64,000 bases of DNA from Luidia sarsii (Eukaryota; Echinodermata; Asteroidea; Paxillosida; Luidiidae). The notes beneath the pieces were generated by a model. It was not told the DNA's origin. It did no database searches and worked only from the letters and a program-made list of their open reading frames with translations. Made by a program: the position numbers and the translations under genes. This document shows, in pieces, positions 59,138 through 64,000 of this stretch. Location of the stretch: positions 2,825,496-2,889,495 of the forward strand of contig OX465105.1 of NCBI GenBank assembly GCA_949987565.1, given 5' to 3'. Positions within the stretch are counted from its first letter, which is position 1, and the number at the start of each line of letters is the position of its first letter.

Positions 59138-61855
59138 GATACTTGATAGTTTTGCCAAAACAAATGCAGGAAAGAGAAGAATTCGGCTCCAACTCCTTTG
59201 CAAATGACACCACAGTGCTCAGCAGGCAACTGACTACACACACACGCACGTACGTTGCGTGTATCCAATGTACAGTACGTTACTACAGAAAAAAATTTCC
59301 ACAACACAAAACAACCAAGATGGCTGATTACGATTTAGATTGTTTTCCCACGTGCGCTTAACACAAATGCAAATTTATAATTAATTGCATATCAACGTGA
59401 AAGCTCTTTCCTATATTTGAGCCAATCAATCTCACGTGTTATAAAAAAAAAACTTTACCAGGTTTTATTTCGTTCGGGTGATATGATATGCTTTGCAGGG
59501 ACAATTGCCGGAATGATCGTAGGAATACAATTGTGTTTTGAGATCACGTGACTAGGGGTGGGACGCCAGCGCACGGACGTGTATAAAAAACTACACGTCC
59601 GTGCGCCAGCGGTGTATTTTGCATCTTGCTCAGCGTGGAATGTGTCGATATTTGTTTTGAAAAGTTCATTATATGACTTTGATTATTCCAACATGCCTGT
59701 ATTCTGTGCTTAGTCTAATATTTGCAACTATTTCGCATTGAAGAGTTTGATTGAAGAGTTTGATTTATCTTGGTGCTTAAGCAGAATAATTATTATTAAT
59801 GAAGTTGTCTAGGCCTCCGTACATTTCTCTTCCTATTAGGACGTACACACTGTACAGTACATGGATTTACACAATGATATGGATTGCGGTGACTCAACTC
59901 TGCCGCTATCGTGGAAAATTTCCGTACACTCCGAAATTGAATCATCAATGATCATTGCGTGAAAGACGATTTCAGTTTCAGATGAAACGATTCATTGCAT
60001 GTGCTGAATCGAGGTAAAAGGGACGCATTTGGCTTTTTCATCTTGCCCGAAAAAATGAAAAGGGACACAAATAATACGGAAATAATTATTGGCTAGCTAT
60101 TTAGGCCTAGGGTCTATAGGGGGGCCTATCTAATATTTTTGCAAAAATATATATTTTTTAAGGCAAACTTAAAACATTTAGGCCTACTTGATAAGTTTGA
60201 ATTTGTATCTATTTATTTATTTCAAAGTAATAATATTATACACCTTCTCGGTGCTTGAACGACCAATGCAAGTATTTAAAAAATATATATGATACAGTGG
60301 CTGGGCCTCACTGGCGTGTGATTTCGATCCGACCTTAGTTTCCGAATGGCACAAGATTTAGGTACCATTGAGAATAAGGTCCTGCTAAGGTCGAAAATGA
60401 TATTTCATTTGAATTTCATCATTATTTACTAATCAATCAATAGTATTCAAGACGTTGTGCATGTGGAGACGTTTCCTGACCAGCACGATCGACAAAATGA
60501 TTCTACAAGATTCGGACAGAGATGAAATTTGCAACAACTTATTCCAGGATGCACGACATTATGATTCGGACAAGCTAACATCGCAAGACCAATTCATTTA
60601 TAATTAAGCCTACTTTTTATGCAGCCTTTGAAAACCCATGGTGCATGTGCACGACCTAGATTTACCATAATTAGCCCATTAATTTCATCCGCAAATCCGC
60701 AATCCATTAACATGTTTAGATATTACATTTATGCATGGCCTATGCAAGGCGCTGCTATAATCGTATACGTTCATTCCCGGCTGGATTGCATTACATAATA
60801 ATTATACATCAACGAACACCAGCGGGCCAGCCAGTCATTGAAGTCTGTGCCGTGACCGGCTTTTAGATTTCTGTCTTCGAGAAAGGTCCTGCTAGGATCG
60901 AAATATATGGATCCCCTATTTAATTTGTTTCGCCAATTTGCTGTGTGGCCATTTGTCAGCACACTGAGTTTAAAACATTTATGAATTATTTCATTTTAAT
61001 TTGAAAATTAGCGCCAAATAGCACGGATAAGTACTTACAAGTACCGCTCATTAATTTACATGAAAATATAAAAGTAATTCCTCATCAATCTGACGCCCCA
61101 AACGAAAAAGATATTGGAGACGCCATTAACTCAAAGAGCAAAAAAAAAATCAACAAAAGATTATGCATGCCGTTTCATTCCGCCAGGCAGCATATTACGT
61201 AACATTCGTTTGTGCAAACGTTGATACCGATCTGCAAGTGTTGATACAGTCACATGATTGTGACGTATAGGCCTAATTATGTAGATCAGTTGCTGTATAT
61301 AGGCCTAGCTGGTACAGTACAGATGCAGACCGAACGCCGCCAATCTAAAAGAATGTAGAGGGCCCTGAAGTTTCGATCATAGCGGGACCTTTGAATGCTA
61401 GACCTTTGAATCTCAATTGCCAACGATTATATCCCGTACAACTATGGAGGAATTTCTCCTTAATCCTCCACTACAACCAAGGCCAAGGAGGTGTAACTGT
61501 AAGGGTACAGCGAATAATTTGTATACGTGCTCTCCGTTTTAATCACCGTCCGAAAGCCGGCTCGTGGTAATAATAAATTGTGACAGCGCGTCCCTTAAAA
61601 TTTGACGATGGTGGATCGAAGCTCTCCCTCTCGGCCGGGCTCCCCGTGGACGGTACTGCCCCGGCAGCGACCTGGGGCCCATATGTTTGTGCACAAAAGT
61701 AGGACGAATTGTTCAAGTACGTTGTATTCGATGCACAGAAAGTCTATCCCTAGCTTGTGCACAAACATAATGATGGGCCCCTAGCATTTATGTGGTACGG
61801 GAAAAACAAAATCCCGCCCGGCAGGTCCCGAGCGTAGCAAAAGCAGGAGGTCGGT
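59138..61855. other. FLOT2 upstream region, no supported gene
   Basis: Contains the FLOT2 5' UTR and promoter, the TATA hairpin, AT-rich sequence, one-arm foldback fragments (60340-60400, 60870-60905, 61360-61395), and an inverted repeat GGGCCCATATGTTTGTGCAC / TTGTGCACAAACATAATGAT within 61674-61782. A short open frame at 61602 has no splice support. Confidence 0.5.
59569..59606. promoter_or_regulatory. Perfect 15-bp inverted repeat around a TATA-like core
   Basis: Arms 59569-59583 and 59592-59606 are exact reverse complements; TATAAAAA begins at the end of the left arm and fills the loop. A CACGTG box lies at 59545-59550 and a G-rich stretch between. It sits about 430 bases upstream of the FLOT2 start codon. 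The function is inferred. Confidence 0.5.
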
Positions 61856-61857
61856 CT

Positions 61858-62098
61858 ATATGTACATGTACGTGTACATACAGGTACATTGTACCTGTAT
61901 GTACACGTACATGTACATGTACATGTACATAAGTACATGTACATCATGTACATGTACAATGTACATGAACACGTACATGTACATGTACATGTACATGTAC
62001 ATGTACATAAGTGCATGTACATGTACAAGTACATGTACATGTACATCATTACACATGTACATGTACATACACATGTACATGTACATGTGTACATGTAC
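61858..62098. repeat. GTACAT repeat, self-complementary
   Basis: About 240 bases of GTACAT/ACATGT phrases. The unit is nearly palindromic, so open frames of Tyr-Met-Cys-Thr or His-Val on all strands are artefacts. Confidence 0.95.
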
Positions 62099-62339
62099 TA
62101 GATTTTCTCGTATCAACAGTAATCGAGCGAGGCACTTGGAGTACGGGCAACCAGCCCATAGGGATATATGCAGCCCCGGCCACACTATTCCAAGTAGGTA
62201 TACTGTCTTCGTGCAAACTGCACGGCCCTAAGTAATGCTAGTTGCAAACGTACCAGGAAGGTCTACCGGGGAACCAAAGAAAAAAGTCCAAGCTGTGATA
62301 CACACCCATAGAGTTATGTATACATGTATAACTCTATGT

Positions 62340-62540
62340 ACTCGCCTTATAATAGCCATCGCAGAGCCTCGCGCCTGCGCACTGCGTGTGCAAAGCGGTG
62401 ACCCGACTATCCAATCAGCGATCGCTGGGCGGGGCCTAACGCTGCGTGACCTGCGCTCGCTGCCTGCTGTATGCAATGTCTAAGCTCGTGCTGCACTACG
62501 CCTATGCGATGCGATGCATCAGCGCCCTCTGTCGCGTCAC
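62340..62540. promoter_or_regulatory. CpG-rich island with CCAAT and GC boxes
   Basis: A CCAAT box (62411-62415) lies 12 bases from a GC box GGGCGGGGCC (62427-62436), with CGCCTGCGCACTGCG (NRF-1-like) upstream, in an otherwise AT-rich region. It looks like a TATA-less promoter, but no adjacent exon could be assigned. Confidence 0.45.
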
Positions 62541-62765
62541 AAAAATTCCATGTGTTATCCATATTGATATTCATGTGCTGTCATCCATATTCATGTGCTG
62601 TCATCCATATTCATGTGCTGTCATCCATATTCATGTGCTGTCATCCATATTCATGTGCTGCCATCCATATTCATGTGCTGCCATCCATATTAATGTGTTG
62701 TCATCCATATCTATGTGCTGTCATCCGTATTCATACTGTTGTCATCCATATTCATGTAATATTAG
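62540..62765. repeat. 20-bp minisatellite (TCATCCATATTCATGTGCTG)
   Basis: About ten copies at 20-base steps, degrading to the right. Directly beside the CpG-rich island. Confidence 0.93.
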
Positions 62766-64000
62766 GACAACAAGTCTTGCCGTCCATATTCATATTTAGT
62801 TAATACATTATGATTACATACAATTTGAAGATTTACATGGGGTATCATAAAACAGACATTTCCAACTGAAGAGGCATCACTGGCAGAAATCTAAAACACG
62901 CCAAGCAAACGTTTTTGAGAATGGAATACATCTTCAATCAGTTTCCATCCATTTCACTTTGTTTTATCCAAAAAAAAAACAGAAACAAAAGGAATATTTA
63001 CATTTGGTATAAAAACTTGAATTGGCGTAAATGTATGTAAACCTTATAACATTGTATGTTACAAGCAAAGATTCAATCACATGGAGAGAAATAATAACGC
63101 AGTTGGTTCCAAGTGGCTCATATTTCTATACCATGGCACTGGATCAGGGTCGTATGCTTCGTCCCAATCGCACAAAACCTGAAAAAGGATATAATTTGTT
63201 ACTGAATTCCACTTCAATGTCTTTGTCCTATTAACTTCAATGTCTTTGTCCTATTAAGTACGAGTATTCAAGCCACAGCCTACATTGTTGTAAACATCTG
63301 CGTAATTAATAGTTGAGATGTATGTCTCTCAGTGGCAGTTGAAAACAAAAATAGGATTTTCTCCATGAGACAAGAAGAAAGGAAAGTAATCTCACACCAT
63401 TTGCTTTCTGAAATTGGTTTTTAAATTGAGTTCTAGAGGACGTAAGCATTACTGGCATATGACTAGCTACCATCAGCGCTACTGAGGTGTGGGTCCAGAG
63501 AATTATGGCAATAAAGTTCAAACAAAATAATACACAGACAAACACAATTAATATTGAACTTATTGACTACCTAGACCCTTAGAGTCAGTGAAAATCATAG
63601 CTTGGGTTCAAAAGAAAGCACTAAATGCAGGAGTCGTGAGTTTCAACGCCACATGAGCTGCTTGTGTGGGGTTTTTTCAGCAGGCAAGCGGGCAAAGCAC
63701 TGAGCATAATGTGCTAATTACATCTACTATAACGAAGGGCAAAGCCTCATTGCATCAAACATAATCCAAATTAGATTCCAAACTCATCCGATGGCATGAT
63801 TACTGAACTGTCAGCTTATTTTGCGGTGGAAAAACTGCATTTTGGGAGTTTTCCTGCTTTTGCGTTTACAGTACATGATACTTTGAATGAGCTTCACAAA
63901 ATGTGTCATTCTATTGCAATATTTGTATGCAATGGAATTAGAATAGGCTCATCTCTACAAATAGAGCCAAGACTCAAATGAACCACAGATAGACATACCC
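62766..64000. other. Right edge, non-coding apart from the candidate exon
   Basis: AT-rich. A direct duplication ACTTCAATGTCTTTGTCCTATTAA-type (20 bases shown: CTTCAATGTCTTTGTCCTAT) lies at 63210-63258. A weak acceptor-like site on minus at about 63416 (ACCAATTTCAG) is unassigned. Confidence 0.4.
63077..63178 (-). CDS. Candidate terminal exon of an unidentified gene extending right
   Basis: Minus strand: acceptor TATATCCTTTTTCAG at 63179 followed by 33 open codons (VLCDWDEAYDPDPVPWYRNM then SHLEPTALLFLSM) and TGA. The acceptor is excellent and the composition protein-like (acidic, Trp/Tyr-rich). I do not recognise it. No matching upstream exon was established between 63179 and the window end. 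Confidence 0.35.
   Translation of the reverse strand, partial: VLCDWDEAYDPDPVPWYRNMSHLEPTALLFLSM

Noticed and set aside
61750..62235. Tyr-Met-Cys-Thr and His-Val rich open frames
   Set aside because: Produced by the self-complementary GTACAT repeat on both strands.

Overview
The window is animal nuclear DNA. It holds three intron-rich protein genes with GT-AG introns, GC-rich coding exons and AT-rich, repeat-packed introns. The encoded proteins are very close to vertebrate orthologues, which suggests an invertebrate deuterostome. Dense intronic minisatellites beside splice donors and GC-rich codon use make me lean towards amphioxus, with an echinoderm or hemichordate as the alternative. The species call is inference.

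Layout. (1) 1-8.6 kb is mostly non-coding, with dispersed repeats and one candidate CpG-rich first exon of an unidentified minus-strand gene at 5.7 kb. (2) 8.7-38.4 kb, minus strand: a complete ANKFY1/Rabankyrin-5 gene. I reconstruct 24 coding exons and 1165 residues: coiled coil, BTB, about 20 ankyrin repeats, C-terminal FYVE. Every exon phase closes. (3) 38.57-44.0 kb, plus strand: NFATC2IP (NIP45/RAD60 family), 8 coding exons, 355 residues, with two C-terminal SUMO-like domains. Its start codon lies only 166 bases from that of ANKFY1, so the two genes share a divergent promoter. (4) 44-50.2 kb is intergenic, with two arrays of one 90-bp tandem repeat and a possible alternative NFATC2IP terminal exon. 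(5) 50.2-59.1 kb, minus strand: a complete FLOT2 (flotillin-2) gene, 9 coding exons, 423 residues. (6) 59.1-64 kb is mostly non-coding: a TATA-containing hairpin, simple repeats, a CCAAT/GC-box promoter-like island, and a candidate last exon of another minus-strand gene.

Function. ANKFY1 is an early-endosome PI3P/Rab5 effector, FLOT2 a membrane-microdomain scaffold, and NFATC2IP a nuclear SUMO-pathway adaptor. Apart from the shared promoter I see no functional linkage.

The unusual content is in the introns. Minisatellites repeatedly start within 0-90 bases of a 5' splice site, and one 43-bp array duplicates an exon end together with its splice donor 14 times. A family of foldback elements carries a pyrimidine-rich minisatellite core. 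TTAA-flanked elements are common: one carries a broken THAP domain, and another has its empty site preserved in a paralogous repeat 43 kb away. A tRNA-derived SINE head has been amplified into a tandem repeat.
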